Part shown: in pieces, positions 31,783 through 41,589 of the stretch
How the letters are laid out: every line of letters begins with the position of its first letter
How positions within the stretch are numbered: position 1 is the first letter of the stretch
Assembly: GCA_963781895.1 (NCBI GenBank)
Contig: CAWAIM010000026.1
Location: 6,904-70,903 of the forward strand
DNA from: Roseiarcus sp963781895
Lineage (GTDB): Bacteria > Pseudomonadota > Alphaproteobacteria > Rhizobiales > Beijerinckiaceae
Direction of reading: 5' to 3'
DNA: 64,000 nt
Made by a program: the position numbers and the translations under genes
The notes under the pieces: generated by a model
Database searches by the model: none
Seen by the model: only the letters and a program-made list of their open reading frames with translations
What the model was told of the DNA's origin: nothing

Positions 31783-32395
31783 TCAGACAAGGGTGAGCGC
31801 CGTCGGACGCGTCCGCAGGTCGCCGTCGACCAGCGCAAAGAGCGCATGATCGCGCCACGCGCCGTCGATCTTGAGATATCCGCGCGCGTATCCCTCACGA
31901 CGAAAGCCGTTTCGCTCCAAAAGGGCGACGGACGGCGCGTTGTCTGGGATACAGGCCGCCTCGATGCGATGGAGCCGCAGCCTCGAGAAAGCGAAATCGG
32001 TCGTCGTCGCGACCGCGCGCGTCATGCGCCCCTTGCCGGCGTGCGGCGCCCCCATCCAATAGCCGAGCGTCCCGGCCTGCGACACGCCGCGCCTCACGCC
32101 GCCCAGCGTGATGCCGCCCAGCAAATCGTCCGACGTCTGATCAAAGATCAGGAACGAATAGGCCTCGTCGCGCGCGATATCCTCGTCCTGCCGGCGCAGG
32201 CGACGGCGAAACGCCGCCCGGGTCAAGTCGTCGTCCGGCCAAGTCGGCTCCCAGGGCTCGAGATAGGCGCGGCTCATCGCGCGAAGTCGAGCCCAGGCGG
32301 CAAAATCCGCCGGCGTTGCGGGACGCAGGTAGAGACCTTCGCCGCGCACCAGGGGCTCGGGACTCGTGGTTCGAGTTCAGGCCGAAGAGCGCCAT
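31783..32395 (-). CDS. RimJ/GNAT acetyltransferase (frame break near its start)
   Basis: A GNAT-fold acetyltransferase of about 204 residues. The core shows RGEGLYLRPATPADFAAWA, then the acetyl-CoA motif region (GYWMGAPHAGKGRMTRAV) and the family ending NAPSVALLERNGFRREGYARGY, close to RimJ/RimL ribosomal-protein acetyltransferases. A GTG at 32349 gives 188 residues, but ATG 32395 overlaps the TGA of the M16 gene (TGATG) and encodes MALFGLNS, matching family N-termini. The two are joined only if one base is removed near 32370. This suggests a one-base frame break, probably an error. Operon position: third of four genes. Confidence 0.75.
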
Positions 32396-33657
32396 CAAAC
32401 CCCCCTCAGCGCCTCGGCGACCTTGCCTTGGCCCGGAACCTTGGACACCGCCCCGATCGCCGCGACGGTGGGGGATGACCTAAGCATGTCAGCGCCGGTT
32501 TTGCGAACTTCCCCGACAGAGACCGCGTCAATCCGAGCCAGCATTTCGTCGAGGGCAAGCGGGCGCCCGTAAATCTGCATCTGACGGCCCAGTTGTTGGG
32601 CGCGCGCCCCCGGCAACTCCAGGGTAGCTAGCAGCGAGACCTTCGCCTGCGCCTTGGCGCGACGGATTTCCGTTTCGTCAAGCCCGTGAGCGGCCCGGGC
32701 GAGACAGTCAATCGCGGCGGCGACGACTTCGCTCGCGTCCTTGTCGGCCGAGCCGGCGTAAAAGCCGAACAGCCCGGCATCGGAATAATCCCAGTGGAAC
32801 GCATAGATCGAATAGGCGAGGCCGCGCTTCTCGCGTACTTCCTGAAACAGTCGCGAGGACATGCCCCCGCCCGTGGCGGCGGCGAAGATCTGGGCGGCGT
32901 CAAGGTCGGTCGCCGCCGTGGGCCGGCCCTCGAATCCGACGGCGACATGCGTTTGCTCGAGGCGCTTGCGCAGTTTGGCCTCTCCGCCGCGATAGGCGGC
33001 CGGGGTCTGAAGCGGCGTCGGCGCGCGCGACAGTCCCTCGAGGCGGGACGCCGCGAGCGACACGATCCGATCATGCTCGACAGCGCCCGCGGCGGCGACC
33101 ACCATGGCGGGGGCGTTGTAGTGCCGGCGCAGGTAGCGACCGATCGCTTCGCGGTCGAAGGCGCCGACGCCGTCGCGCGTGCCCAGGACCGGCCGTCCGA
33201 TCGCCTGGTCGGGCCATGCGCGCGCGGTGAGCAGGTCGAACACGAGGTCATCGGGCGTGTCCTCGACCGCGCTGATTTCCTGCATGATCACATTCTTCTC
33301 GCGATCGAGCTCGGTTTGGTCGAACTGGCTGTCGGTCAGAATGTCGCCAATGACGTCAAGCGCCAGACCCGCGTCGTCCCCCAGCACGCGGGCGAAATAG
33401 ACCGTGCGCTCTACGCCGGTCTCGGCGTTGAGGTCGCCGCCGACGTCCTCTATCGCCTCGGCGATATCGCGAGCGCTCCGGCGGCGGGTGCCTTTGAACG
33501 CCATGTGTTCGAGCAGGTGCGAAAGCCCGTGTTCGGCGATGCTCTCGTGGCGAGAGCCGGCGCCAACGAACACGCCGATGGCGGCCGTCTTCAGATGGGT
33601 CGCCGCCTCGCTAATGACGCAGAGGCCGGAGGGCAGGGTCGTGACCTTAGCGTTCAC
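32395..33657 (-). CDS. M16-family zinc metallopeptidase (processing peptidase-like)
   Basis: The 420-residue protein contains the inverted zinc motif HxxEH as HLLEHMAFKGT near residue 44, with the later Glu ligand in the downstream helix. A conserved C-domain stretch FQEVREKRGLAYSIYAF follows. Single-chain processing-peptidase-beta-like M16 proteins of this length are common in Alphaproteobacteria; they probably degrade or process peptides, in the cytoplasm or periplasm. The GTG start overlaps the thrC stop (GTGA), so it is coupled to thrC. Its own stop overlaps the following GNAT start. Confidence 0.9.
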   Translation of the reverse strand: MNAKVTTLPSGLCVISEAATHLKTAAIGVFVGAGSRHESIAEHGLSHLLEHMAFKGTRRRSARDIAEAIEDVGGDLNAETGVERTVYFARVLGDDAGLALDVIGDILTDSQFDQTELDREKNVIMQEISAVEDTPDDLVFDLLTARAWPDQAIGRPVLGTRDGVGAFDREAIGRYLRRHYNAPAMVVAAAGAVEHDRIVSLAASRLEGLSRAPTPLQTPAAYRGGEAKLRKRLEQTHVAVGFEGRPTAATDLDAAQIFAAATGGGMSSRLFQEVREKRGLAYSIYAFHWDYSDAGLFGFYAGSADKDASEVVAAAIDCLARAAHGLDETEIRRAKAQAKVSLLATLELPGARAQQLGRQMQIYGRPLALDEMLARIDAVSVGEVRKTGADMLRSSPTVAAIGAVSKVPGQGKVAEALRGV

Positions 33658-35057
33658 GCGGCGGCTCGCGCGGTTTGACGCAGATAGTCGACCACCGCGT
33701 CGCGGTTGTTGGGCAGAACGACGATCGACTCGTTGCGATCCATCAAATCGGAAAGGTGTGGAGGCAGTGCGGGGCGCAGGCCCGTGGCGCGCTGGACGGC
33801 GTCGGGGAACTTTGCCGGGTGAGCGGTGCCGAGCGCAATGACAGGCGTCGCCGGCGCGACCCTGAGCGCGCTTCTCGCCGCGCCGACGCCGATCGCGCTG
33901 TGCGGGTCGATGACGACGCCGCTCTCGCGATAGACGCGGCCCATCTCCGCGGCGCAGGCCGCCTCATCGATCCGCAGCGCGTCGAAGTCGGCCCGAACTC
34001 GTTGCAGGGTCGCGGCGGGAATCGCAAACCAGCCGTCGCTGACGAGGCTGCCCATCGCCGCCCGAATCAATTCCGGGTCCCGTCCCGAGGCCTCGAACAG
34101 GAGGCGTTCGAAATTCGACGATACTTGAATGTCCATCGACGGCGATTGGGTCGCCTTGACGCCCTTGGGCTCATAGCAGCCGCTTGCGAGAGCGCGGGCG
34201 AGAATGTCGTTCTCGTTGGTGGCGACGACGAGCCGCTCGATCGGCAGACCCATGCGTTTGGCGTAATAGCCCGCGAGCACGTCGCCGAAATTCCCGGTCG
34301 GCACCGCGAACGAGATTGAGCGGTCGGGCGCGCCCAGCGCTACGGCGCTGACGAAATAATAGACGATCTGGGCAAGGATGCGCGCCCAGTTGATCGAGTT
34401 CACTCCCGATAAGCTCATCTCGTCACGAAAGGCGAGATCGCCAAAGAGCTCTTTGACCATGCGCTGACAGTCGTCGAACGTGCCTTCGATCGCCAGCGCG
34501 TGGACGTTGGGCTTGTCGACCGTGGTCATTTGCCGCCGCTGGACGTCGGACACCCGCCCCCGCGGGTAGAGAACATAGACATCCGTGTTCGAATGACCGC
34601 CGAACGCCTCGATCGCGGCCGCGCCGGTGTCGCCTGACGTGGCGCCGAGAATTGTCGCCCGCGCGCCGCGCCGGCGCAGCACGCGGTTCATCGCGCGGCC
34701 AAGCCATTGCATGGCGAAATCCTTGAACGCCAGGGTAGGTCCGTGAAACAGTTCGAGCGTGAACAAATTGTCGTCGAGCTGCACCAGCGGCGCCGTCGCG
34801 GCGTGGCGGAAGCCGGCATAGGCGTCCACGGTCATAGCGCTGAGCTCGGCGGGCGCGAAATCGTCGGCGACGAAAGCCGACATCACGCGCGTCGCGGCCT
34901 CCTCGTAAGGCAGGCCCCTCAAAGCCGCGATGGCCTCGGATCGCCATTCGGGAATCGCGAGCGGCGAATAGAGGCCGCCATCGCGCGCCAGACCCGTGAG
35001 AAGCGCGTCGGCGAAACCCAGCGTCGGCGCCGCACCTCTCGTCGAAATATATTGCAC
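33654..35057 (-). CDS. thrC: Threonine synthase
   Basis: The 467-residue PLP enzyme converts O-phosphohomoserine to threonine. The PLP-lysine lies in GPTLAFKDFAMQWLGRA, the phosphate-binding loop in SGDTGAAAIEAF, and later PTGNFGDVLAGYYAKRMGL fits threonine synthases of the fungal/bacterial long type. The start is GTG at 35057, reading MQYISTRG, a common N-terminus in this family. The first gene of a four-gene operon (thrC, M16, GNAT, GGDEF-EAL). Divergent from cfa, with a 249-base spacer. Confidence 0.97.
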   Translation of the reverse strand: MQYISTRGAAPTLGFADALLTGLARDGGLYSPLAIPEWRSEAIAALRGLPYEEAATRVMSAFVADDFAPAELSAMTVDAYAGFRHAATAPLVQLDDNLFTLELFHGPTLAFKDFAMQWLGRAMNRVLRRRGARATILGATSGDTGAAAIEAFGGHSNTDVYVLYPRGRVSDVQRRQMTTVDKPNVHALAIEGTFDDCQRMVKELFGDLAFRDEMSLSGVNSINWARILAQIVYYFVSAVALGAPDRSISFAVPTGNFGDVLAGYYAKRMGLPIERLVVATNENDILARALASGCYEPKGVKATQSPSMDIQVSSNFERLLFEASGRDPELIRAAMGSLVSDGWFAIPAATLQRVRADFDALRIDEAACAAEMGRVYRESGVVIDPHSAIGVGAARSALRVAPATPVIALGTAHPAKFPDAVQRATGLRPALPPHLSDLMDRNESIVVLPNNRDAVVDYLRQTARAAA

Positions 35058-35206
35058 GAACCTGAAATCCCTGGCCGATTTGATCCTCGTCTAGCGCAAA
35101 ACGCGCGAAAGGGGAATGTCGGCGGACATGGTCCCAAGATTGGGGCCAAACCAAGACGTTTGCGCGCGCGCCGCAGCGCGTCAAGGCGCGCCTCGCGGGC
35201 CTGGAC

Positions 35207-35236
35207 TTGAAAATTTCCCTCAAAGTTTCATTATCT
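35207..35236 (+). promoter_or_regulatory. Possible sigma-70 promoter of cfa
   Basis: TTGAAA (35207-35212) is followed at about 17-18 bases by ATTATC/TTATCT (35230-35236), then 70 bases to the cfa start in an otherwise GC-rich region. The -10 match is imperfect. Confidence 0.35.
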
Positions 35237-35306
35237 AACGTCAAACGGAGAAAGTGCGTCTCTCCAGCGTTGATTCGCCTTGAGACGCGAGTTTGGGTGG
35301 TGCGTC

Positions 35307-36560
35307 ATGTCGGTATCGTTCACGGCGCTTTTGGCGAAACTGGTGCAGAAGGGCTGCCTTGACGTGGAGACGGCCGATGGCGCGATCCATACCTTGGGCG
35401 ATGGCGTAGGTCCGCGCCTCGGGGTTAGGCTTCTCGATCGCGCGGCGGAGCGGGAAATACTTCTGGATCCCGCGCTGTCATTCGGCGAACTTTATATGGA
35501 CGGGCGACTCGTGGTGACCCGAGGCAGCCTCTACGAGGTTCTCGAGCTGGGAGCGAGGAATCTCGCCGACGTGGAATTTCTGCCCTGGGTCAAGGCGATT
35601 GATAAGTTTCGGGTTGCCATTCGCCGCCTGCATCAGCGTAACGATCGTGAGAACGCCAGAATAAACATTGCGCGTCACTACGACCTGAACGCACGTCTTT
35701 ACGATCTTTTCCTTGACTCCGATCGGCAATACTCTTGCGCTTATTTCGAATATCCTGGTCAAACGCTCGACGACGCGCAAACCGCCAAGAAGCGCCACAT
35801 CGCCGCCAAGTTGCTGCCGAAGGATGGCGCGACGGCGCTCGACATCGGTTGCGGGTTCGGCGGCATGGCGCTCTATCTGGCGGGCGTCGCCGGAGCGAAG
35901 GTCACCGGCGTTACGTTGTCGAAGGAGCAATTTGGCATCGCGACCGAACGCGCCCGGCTCATGGGCCTTGCCGATCGGGTCGATTTCCGACTTCAGGATT
36001 ATCGCGACGTCGAAGAGAGCTTCGATCGCATCGTCTCGGTCGGGATGTTCGAGCACGTGGGCGCCCCTGGCTACGACGAATATTTCAACACCGCCCGACG
36101 ACAGCTCAAGGACGACGGCGTGATGCTGCTCCACGCGATCGGCCGGAACTCCGTTCCCGGCGCCACCAATCCCTGGATACGCAAATATATCTTCCCCGGC
36201 GGTTACATTCCGAGCCTGTCCGAAGTCCTGCCCGCGATCGAACGGTCCGGACTTTACGTTACCGACATCGAGATTCTTCGGCTTCACTACGCCGACACGC
36301 TGCGCGCGTGGCGCGAGCGCTTCATAGCCAATCGCGACGAAGCGGCGCGGCTCTATGACGAGCGCTTTTGCCGCATGTGGGAATTCTACCTCGCCGGGTC
36401 GGAGACGTCATTCCGTGTTGACGGTCATATGGTTTTCCAGATCCAGATCGCCAAGCGCCAGGACGCGGTTCCGCTCACACGCGACTATATCTCCGAGCGC
36501 GAGGCGGAACTGCGCAGCCGGGAGGCGGCGCGACTGCCAATGCGGCAGGCGGCCGAGTGA
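35307..36560 (+). CDS. cfa: Cyclopropane-fatty-acyl-phospholipid synthase
   Basis: The 417-residue enzyme adds a methylene from S-adenosylmethionine across cis double bonds of membrane phospholipids. It has an N-terminal lipid-binding part, the conserved NIARHYDLNARLYDLFLD segment, the SAM motif LDIGCGFGGMALYLA, and the family stretch MFEHVGAPGYDEYF. The ATG at 35307 begins MSVSFTALLAKLV; the upstream in-frame ATG is less likely. It is divergent from thrC and monocistronic by spacing. Confidence 0.93.
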   Translation: MSVSFTALLAKLVQKGCLDVETADGAIHTLGDGVGPRLGVRLLDRAAEREILLDPALSFGELYMDGRLVVTRGSLYEVLELGARNLADVEFLPWVKAIDKFRVAIRRLHQRNDRENARINIARHYDLNARLYDLFLDSDRQYSCAYFEYPGQTLDDAQTAKKRHIAAKLLPKDGATALDIGCGFGGMALYLAGVAGAKVTGVTLSKEQFGIATERARLMGLADRVDFRLQDYRDVEESFDRIVSVGMFEHVGAPGYDEYFNTARRQLKDDGVMLLHAIGRNSVPGATNPWIRKYIFPGGYIPSLSEVLPAIERSGLYVTDIEILRLHYADTLRAWRERFIANRDEAARLYDERFCRMWEFYLAGSETSFRVDGHMVFQIQIAKRQDAVPLTRDYISEREAELRSREAARLPMRQAAE

Positions 36561-36626
36561 AACCTGAGGCGCGAGCGCACGCACTCGATCCGCGCCGAGC
36601 GCCGTCAGCAATGACCGCAACAAACG

Positions 36627-36930
36627 TCAGGCCGCGCGCGCGAAGCGCACCGCCAGGCCCGTCACCGTGACCCGCTGAAGAATGACGCCGTCGATATCGC
36701 ACCCCTTGACGCCGTCCACTTCGAACCGCACGTCGACGATGGCGTCCGCGCCGTATTCCTCGGCCTCGCGCGTCAGCGCCTCGATCGCCGCCTGACGCTC
36801 GGCCTCGGAGCCCGGGATCATCGACGGCGCGCCAGCGGGCCGTGGCCTTGATCCGCCCAATCGCGATTGTACGCCGGCCGTCCTCGAGGGCGGCCGCAAA
36901 ACTCACTTGCATAGGTCCGTTCATCCCCAT
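36627..36930 (-). CDS. YbjQ/UPF0145-family protein (frame break near 36816)
   Basis: Repaired length about 100 residues. The N-terminus reads MGMNGPMQVSFAAALEDGRRTIAIGRIKATARWRAVDDPG, the C-terminal half EALTREAEEYGADAIVDVRFEVDG and CDIDGVILQRVTVTGLAVRF. This is the YbjQ/DUF74 (heavy-metal-binding-like) fold, which forms pentamers; its role is poorly known. Removal of one G from the GGG following CCC near 36816 joins the halves. It converges with cfa and lies downstream of nothing obvious. The break is in a short homopolymer. Confidence 0.6.
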
Positions 36931-37055
36931 TTACTCAACGTCTAAACCATAGGCGCCGGAGGCTTTCCGGCTCGTTAATCGTGATCATGAGCGTGTAGGC
37001 TGAAGCCGTCTGTGTCTTGGCGCACGCGCCTGGCGCGCGGTCCGACGAGACGACG

Positions 37056-37077
37056 AGCGGCGCTGGGGAGCGCCGCT
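37056..37077 (-). terminator. Strong hairpin after pnp, without a T tract
   Basis: AGCGGCGCT (37056-37064) pairs perfectly with AGCGCCGCT (37069-37077) around GGGG, 30 bases past the pnp stop on the minus strand. No T tract follows on that side, so it may act as an RNA-stabilising or rho-dependent end. Confidence 0.4.
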
Positions 37078-37106
37078 TCTGATTTCGACCAAATCGGCTC
37101 GTTGTC

Positions 37107-39251
37107 CTATTCGCCCGCCGCCGCTGTCTCCACGGCTTGGGCCTTTTCGAGGTCGGCGCCGGTCTGTTGATCGACGACGCGCATCGACAGTTTCACCTTG
37201 CCGCGATCATCGAGGCCCAGCACCTTGACCTTGACCTTATCGCCTTCCTTAACGACGTCCGTCGTTTTGGCGACGCGCGTTTTGGCGAGTTGCGAAATAT
37301 GGACGAGGCCATCCTTGGAGCCGAAGAAATTGACGAAGGCGCCGAACTCGACCGTCTTGACGACCGTGCCGTCGTAGATCTGACCGATTTCCGGCTCCGA
37401 CACGATTGACTTGATCCAGTTGACGGCGGCCTTGATCTTGGCCCCGTCGCTGGAGGCGACCTTCACCGTGCCGTCGTCCTCGATATTGATCTTGGCTCCC
37501 GTTTTTTCGACGATTTCGCGGATCACCTTGCCGCCGGTGCCGATCACCTCGCGGATCTTGTCGGTCGGAATTTTCATGGTCTCGATGCGCGGCGCGAACT
37601 CGCCGAGTTCCGACCGGGCCCCGGTGATCGCCTTGCCCATCTCGCTGAGGATATGCAGGCGGCCGTCGCGCGCCTGAGCGAGCGCGGCTTTCATGATTTC
37701 CTCGGTGATGCCGGCGATCTTGATGTCCATCTGCAGCGAGGTGACGCCTTCGTTGGTGCCGGCGACCTTGAAGTCCATGTCGCCGAGGTGGTCTTCGTCG
37801 CCGAGAATGTCCGACAGGACGGCGAAGCGCGATCCTTCGAGGATGAGCCCCATGGCGATGCCGGCGGTTGGGCGCTTCAGCGGCACGCCGGCGTCCATGA
37901 GCGCGAGCGAAGAGCCGCAGACCGTGGCCATCGAGGATGAACCGTTGGATTCCGTGATCTCGGAGACGACACGGATCGTGTAGGGGAATTCCGCCGGGGT
38001 CGGCAGCATCGGATGGATCGCGCGCCAGGCGAGTTTGCCATGGCCGATTTCGCGCCGTCCGGGCGTGCCCATGCGCCCGGTTTCGCCGACGGAATAGGGC
38101 GGGAAGTTGTAGTGGAGCATGAAGCGCTCCTTGTAGGTGCCGTCCAGCGAATCGACATATTGCTCGTCCTCGCCCGTGCCGAGAGTCGCAACGACGAGGG
38201 CCTGCGTTTCGCCGCGCGTGAACAGCGCCGACCCATGCGTGCGCGGCAGGACGCCGACCTCCGCCTGGATCGGGCGCACGGTCGTCAAGTCGCGCCCGTC
38301 GATGCGGCGCTTGTGGTCGAGAATGTTCCAACGCACGACCTTCGCCTGGGCGTTGTGAAACGCTTCGGCGATGTGCTCAATGGGAAATTTCGGTTCGGCC
38401 TCCTCGGGCGCGAGCGCGGCCATGACCTTGGCCTTGGCGGCGGCGATGGCGGCGTAGCGCTCCTGTTTCTGAGTGATCGCGTAGGCCGCCCGCAAGTCGG
38501 CTTCGCCGACCTCCAGCACAGCCTTCTCGACCTCCAGGCGGTCGCTGCGGGGAAGATCGCGCGGCTCCTTGGCCGCCTTTTCCGCCAGGCGAATGATCGC
38601 CTAAATCACCGGCTGGAAGCCGGCATGGCCGGCCATGACCGCCTTCAGCATCGTTTCCTCGGAAAGCTCCTTGGCCTCCAATTCGACCATCAGGACCGCG
38701 TCCGCGGTCCCGGCGACGACGAGGTCGAGCGAAGAATCCTTCATCTCCTCGACCGTCGGGTTGACCCTGACCTCGCCCTTGATGACGCCGACGCGCGCCG
38801 CGCCGATCGGACCCATGAACGGCACGCCGGACAGGGTGAGCGCCGCCGAGGAGGCGATCAGCGCCAGAATGTCGAAGTCCGACTCGAGGTCATAAGAGAA
38901 GACCGTCGCGATAACCTGGGTATCGCAGCGGAATTCGTCGGGAAACAGCGGGCGGATCGGCCGGTCGATCAGCCGCGACGTCAGCGTCTCGCGATCCGAA
39001 GGGCGTCCCTCGCGCTTGAGATAGCCGCCCGGTATGCGGCCGGCGGCGAAGGCCTTCTCCTGATAATGGACGGTGAGCGGGAAAAAATCGAGGCCGGGCT
39101 TGGCCTCCTTTGCGGCGACGACGGTCGCCAGCACGGTGGTTTCGCCCCAGGTGGCGTAGACGGCGCCGTCGGCCTGTCGGGCGACGCGTCCGGTTTCGAG
39201 CACGAGCGTGCGCCCGCACCAGGTGAGTTCTTCGCGTTGAATGTCAAACAT
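37107..39251 (-). CDS. pnp: Polynucleotide phosphorylase (in-frame amber codon at position 217)
   Basis: A 714-residue frame encodes the full PNPase order: first RNase PH-like core (MFDIQREELTWCGRTLVLETG start), helical linker, second RNase PH core (from HPMLPTPAEFPYTIRVVSEI to SGAR-type segments), KH domain (KIPTDKIREVIGTGGKVIREIVEKTG) and S1 domain (IGQIYDGTVVKTVEFGAFVNFFG). Codon 217 is TAG (38601-38603), between QPVI and AIIRLAEKAA; all else is in one frame. The enzyme degrades RNA phosphorolytically in the degradosome. The amber is near the end of the first core. A GTG at 38519 could permit a truncated second product. It lies after rpsO, the usual order. Confidence 0.9.
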
Positions 39252-39483
39252 CTTTCTTCGTCCTGTAAAATAGATAGGATGCGAAGGCCAGCGGCCGCGC
39301 CGCCCACATTCCGGGCTCGTCATCGGCAAGACGGCGAGGGGCTGGCCCAGGGGAACCCAGCCTCTTGCGATCCTGCCATGACGCGAGGCTCTCGCATTTC
39401 GTTGCGGACGCCGGCCGTCGCCGCCGCCCGTTCATGGCGTCAGGGCGCCTCGAACGATGCGCCCCTCCTCCGCGCCGTCGCTT

Positions 39484-39753
39484 TTAGCGGCGGATGCCCA
39501 GACGCTCGATCAAGGTCTTGTAGCGCGCTTGGTCCTGCTTCTTGACATAATCGAGAAGCGTCCGGCGCTGCGAGACCATTTTGAGCAGGCCGCGGCGGGA
39601 GTGGTTGTCCTTGACATGGGTCTTGAAGTGGTTGGTCAGATTGGCGATCCTCTCGGTGAGGATCGCGACCTGGACCTCGGGCGACCCGGTGTCGCCGACC
39701 TTCAGGCCATACTGGTTGATGAGCGCGGTCTTGCGCTCGGCGGTGATCGACAT
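39484..39753 (-). CDS. rpsO: 30S ribosomal protein S15
   Basis: The 89-residue protein begins MSITAERKTALINQYGLKVGDTGSPEVQVAIL, carries the conserved HFKTHVKDNHSRRGLLKMVSQRR (16S rRNA/S6-S18 platform contact), and ends LIERLGIRR. It binds helices 20-22 of 16S rRNA. ATG 39753 is chosen by family alignment; the open frame runs further upstream without homology. pnp follows at 39251 on the same strand, the usual rpsO-pnp order. Confidence 0.97.
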   Translation of the reverse strand: MSITAERKTALINQYGLKVGDTGSPEVQVAILTERIANLTNHFKTHVKDNHSRRGLLKMVSQRRTLLDYVKKQDQARYKTLIERLGIRR

Positions 39754-40005
39754 CGGATTGTTCCTTAATAATGCGGCCGGCCGAGGCCCGCCTGAACGTT
39801 GTTGAGCGGCCGAACCGGGATGTCGTCCAGGTCGGTCGCGTCGCTGACCCCGCGCCTGCTTGCGGTCGCGGATGAGGCGCTTATACAGATTTTGCGCCGC
39901 GCGCCAGACTTTTCTCGACATTCGCCTCGGCGTCGACCCGCGTCGGCGACTTGCCCGGCGCCCAGGGAACGGCTAGCAAGCCCCGACAAATCACACTGCC
40001 GCGCA

Positions 40006-40550
40006 ATGACGACATCGCCCGAAGCTCTGCTGTCTTACCTCGCATCTCTGTCGATAGACGCCTCGACCGTCGATCACCCCCCGCTGCACACGGTGGAGGA
40101 TTCGCAGCGTTGCGCGGCGACATTCCGGGCGGACACACGAAGAATTTGTTCGTGAAGGACAAGAAGGGCCGGTTGTTCCTGTTGGTGCTGGGCGAGACGA
40201 CTTCGGTCGACCTCAAGCGCGTGCACGAGAAAATCGGCGCGCAGGGACGTGTCTCCTTCGGATCGGCCGAATTGCTGGAGGAGGTGTGGGGCGTACAGCC
40301 GGGAGCCGTCACGCCTTTCGGCGCAATCAACGACAGGGCCGGCCGCGTCAGCGTCGTCCTGGACGAGGCGATGATGGACTGCGGACGTCTCGACTTTCAT
40401 CCGCTGGTCAATACAAGCACGACCGGCCTCGCCAGCGCCGATCTGATCAAATTCCTGCGTTCGACCGGCCACGAGCCACTAATCGTGGCGCTCGGGCAAG
40501 ATCGACGCCGGTTGAATAACGCGCCGCGCGCCTCCGATCTAGGCACGTGA
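40006..40550 (+). CDS. Prolyl-tRNA editing protein, YbaK/ProX type (frame break near 40110)
   Basis: Repaired length about 181 residues. The start MTTSPEALLSYLASLSIDASTVDHPPLHTVEDSQ is in one frame and LRGDIPGGHTKNLFVKDKKGRLFLLVLGE onward in the next, as if one base were lost near 40108-40112. This is the YbaK/EbsC fold of prolyl-tRNA-associated editing proteins that hydrolyse mis-charged Ala-tRNA(Pro); the catalytic Lys is likely in KNLFVKDKKGR. It runs into thioredoxin and LON-domain genes downstream. The break may be a sequence error. Confidence 0.72.
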
Positions 40551-40592
40551 AATATCGAACATACGCGAAGCGCCGGCGGCGCCGGGCTGGTG

Positions 40593-41512
40593 ATGAGAAA
40601 GATCGCCATCAGCGACGGCGCCACTGCGCCCGACCAAAACCGCCTCCGCGGTCAAGGACGTCACCACCCCTTCGTTCGGGCGGACGTGATCGCGGAATCC
40701 GCCCGCCAGCCGGTTCTGGTCGATTTCTGGGCGCCGTGGTGTGGCCCGTGCAGACAACTCGCGCCGGCGCTCGAAAAGGCGGTCGCGGATTCCGGCGGCA
40801 AGGTCGCGCTGGTCAAGATGAACATCGACGATCATCCGCAAATCCCCGGCCACTCGGTATCCAGTCGATTCCCGCGGTCATCGCCTTCGACAAGGGACAG
40901 CCGGTCGACGGCTTCGTCGGCGTCTTGCCCGAAAGCCAAATTCGAGGCTTTATCGAGCGTCTAGTCGGACCTCTGGAGGACGAAGCGGCGGCGCTCATCG
41001 TCGAAGCCGACGAAGCCGCAGCCAAGGGCGACGTTGCCGGGGCGGCGGCGCTCTACACGGAAGCTTTGGCCGAGAACCCGGCCGAGGCCAGGGCGATCGG
41101 GGGGCTGGCCAAGCTCCGGGTCGCCGAGGTCGACCTCGCCGAGGCCAAGGCGCTGCTGGAGACGGCCGCGCCGCCGGCGCCGGGCAAGGAGCATGATCCG
41201 GCGGTCGCCGCCGCCTGGGCGGCGCTGCGCCTTGCCGAGCAGGCCTCGAAAGTCGGCGAGCTCGCGCCGCTCGAGCAGGCCGTTTCGGCCAATCCCGACG
41301 ATCACAAATCACGCTTCGATCTCGCCGTGGCGCTGTCGGCGAAGGGCGACCGGGAGGGCGCTGCGGACCAACTGCTCGAGATCATCAGGCGAGACCGCAA
41401 ATGGAACGAAGAGGCGGCGCGCAAGCAGTTGCTGCAGCTGTTCGAGGCCTGGGGCCTGATGGACCCCGCGACGGTCGCCGCGCGCCGCAAGCTCTCGGCG
41501 ATTTGGTTTTGA
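40593..41512 (+). CDS. Thioredoxin-fold protein with C-terminal TPR domain (two to three frame breaks)
   Basis: An N-terminal thioredoxin domain with active site WCGPC (residues 49-53) and the cis-Pro segment SIPAVIAF is followed by a TPR-like helical region to the C-terminus, the layout of YbbN/CnoX-type co-chaperones. Frames change near 40640 (toward KTASAVKDVTTPSF), near 40677 (toward RADVIAESARQP) and near 40853 (HPQIPGH to LGIQSIPAV). Each shift is one base. About 306 residues once repaired. CnoX proteins hold misfolded proteins and hand them to chaperones. The gene lies between the prolyl-tRNA editing and LON-domain genes. Sequence errors are the simplest explanation. Confidence 0.75.
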
Positions 41513-41589
41513 ACATGAAGGTCAATTCTGGCGCCCGGCGCAGACCGGGCGCGCGTAACTGCGAGGCGTCCAAAAGCGAGTCGAGAGCG

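Noticed and set aside
38601..38603. Pyrrolysine or other amber recoding in pnp
   Set aside because: One TAG in one gene is no evidence for recoding; several other breaks nearby make sequence error more likely.
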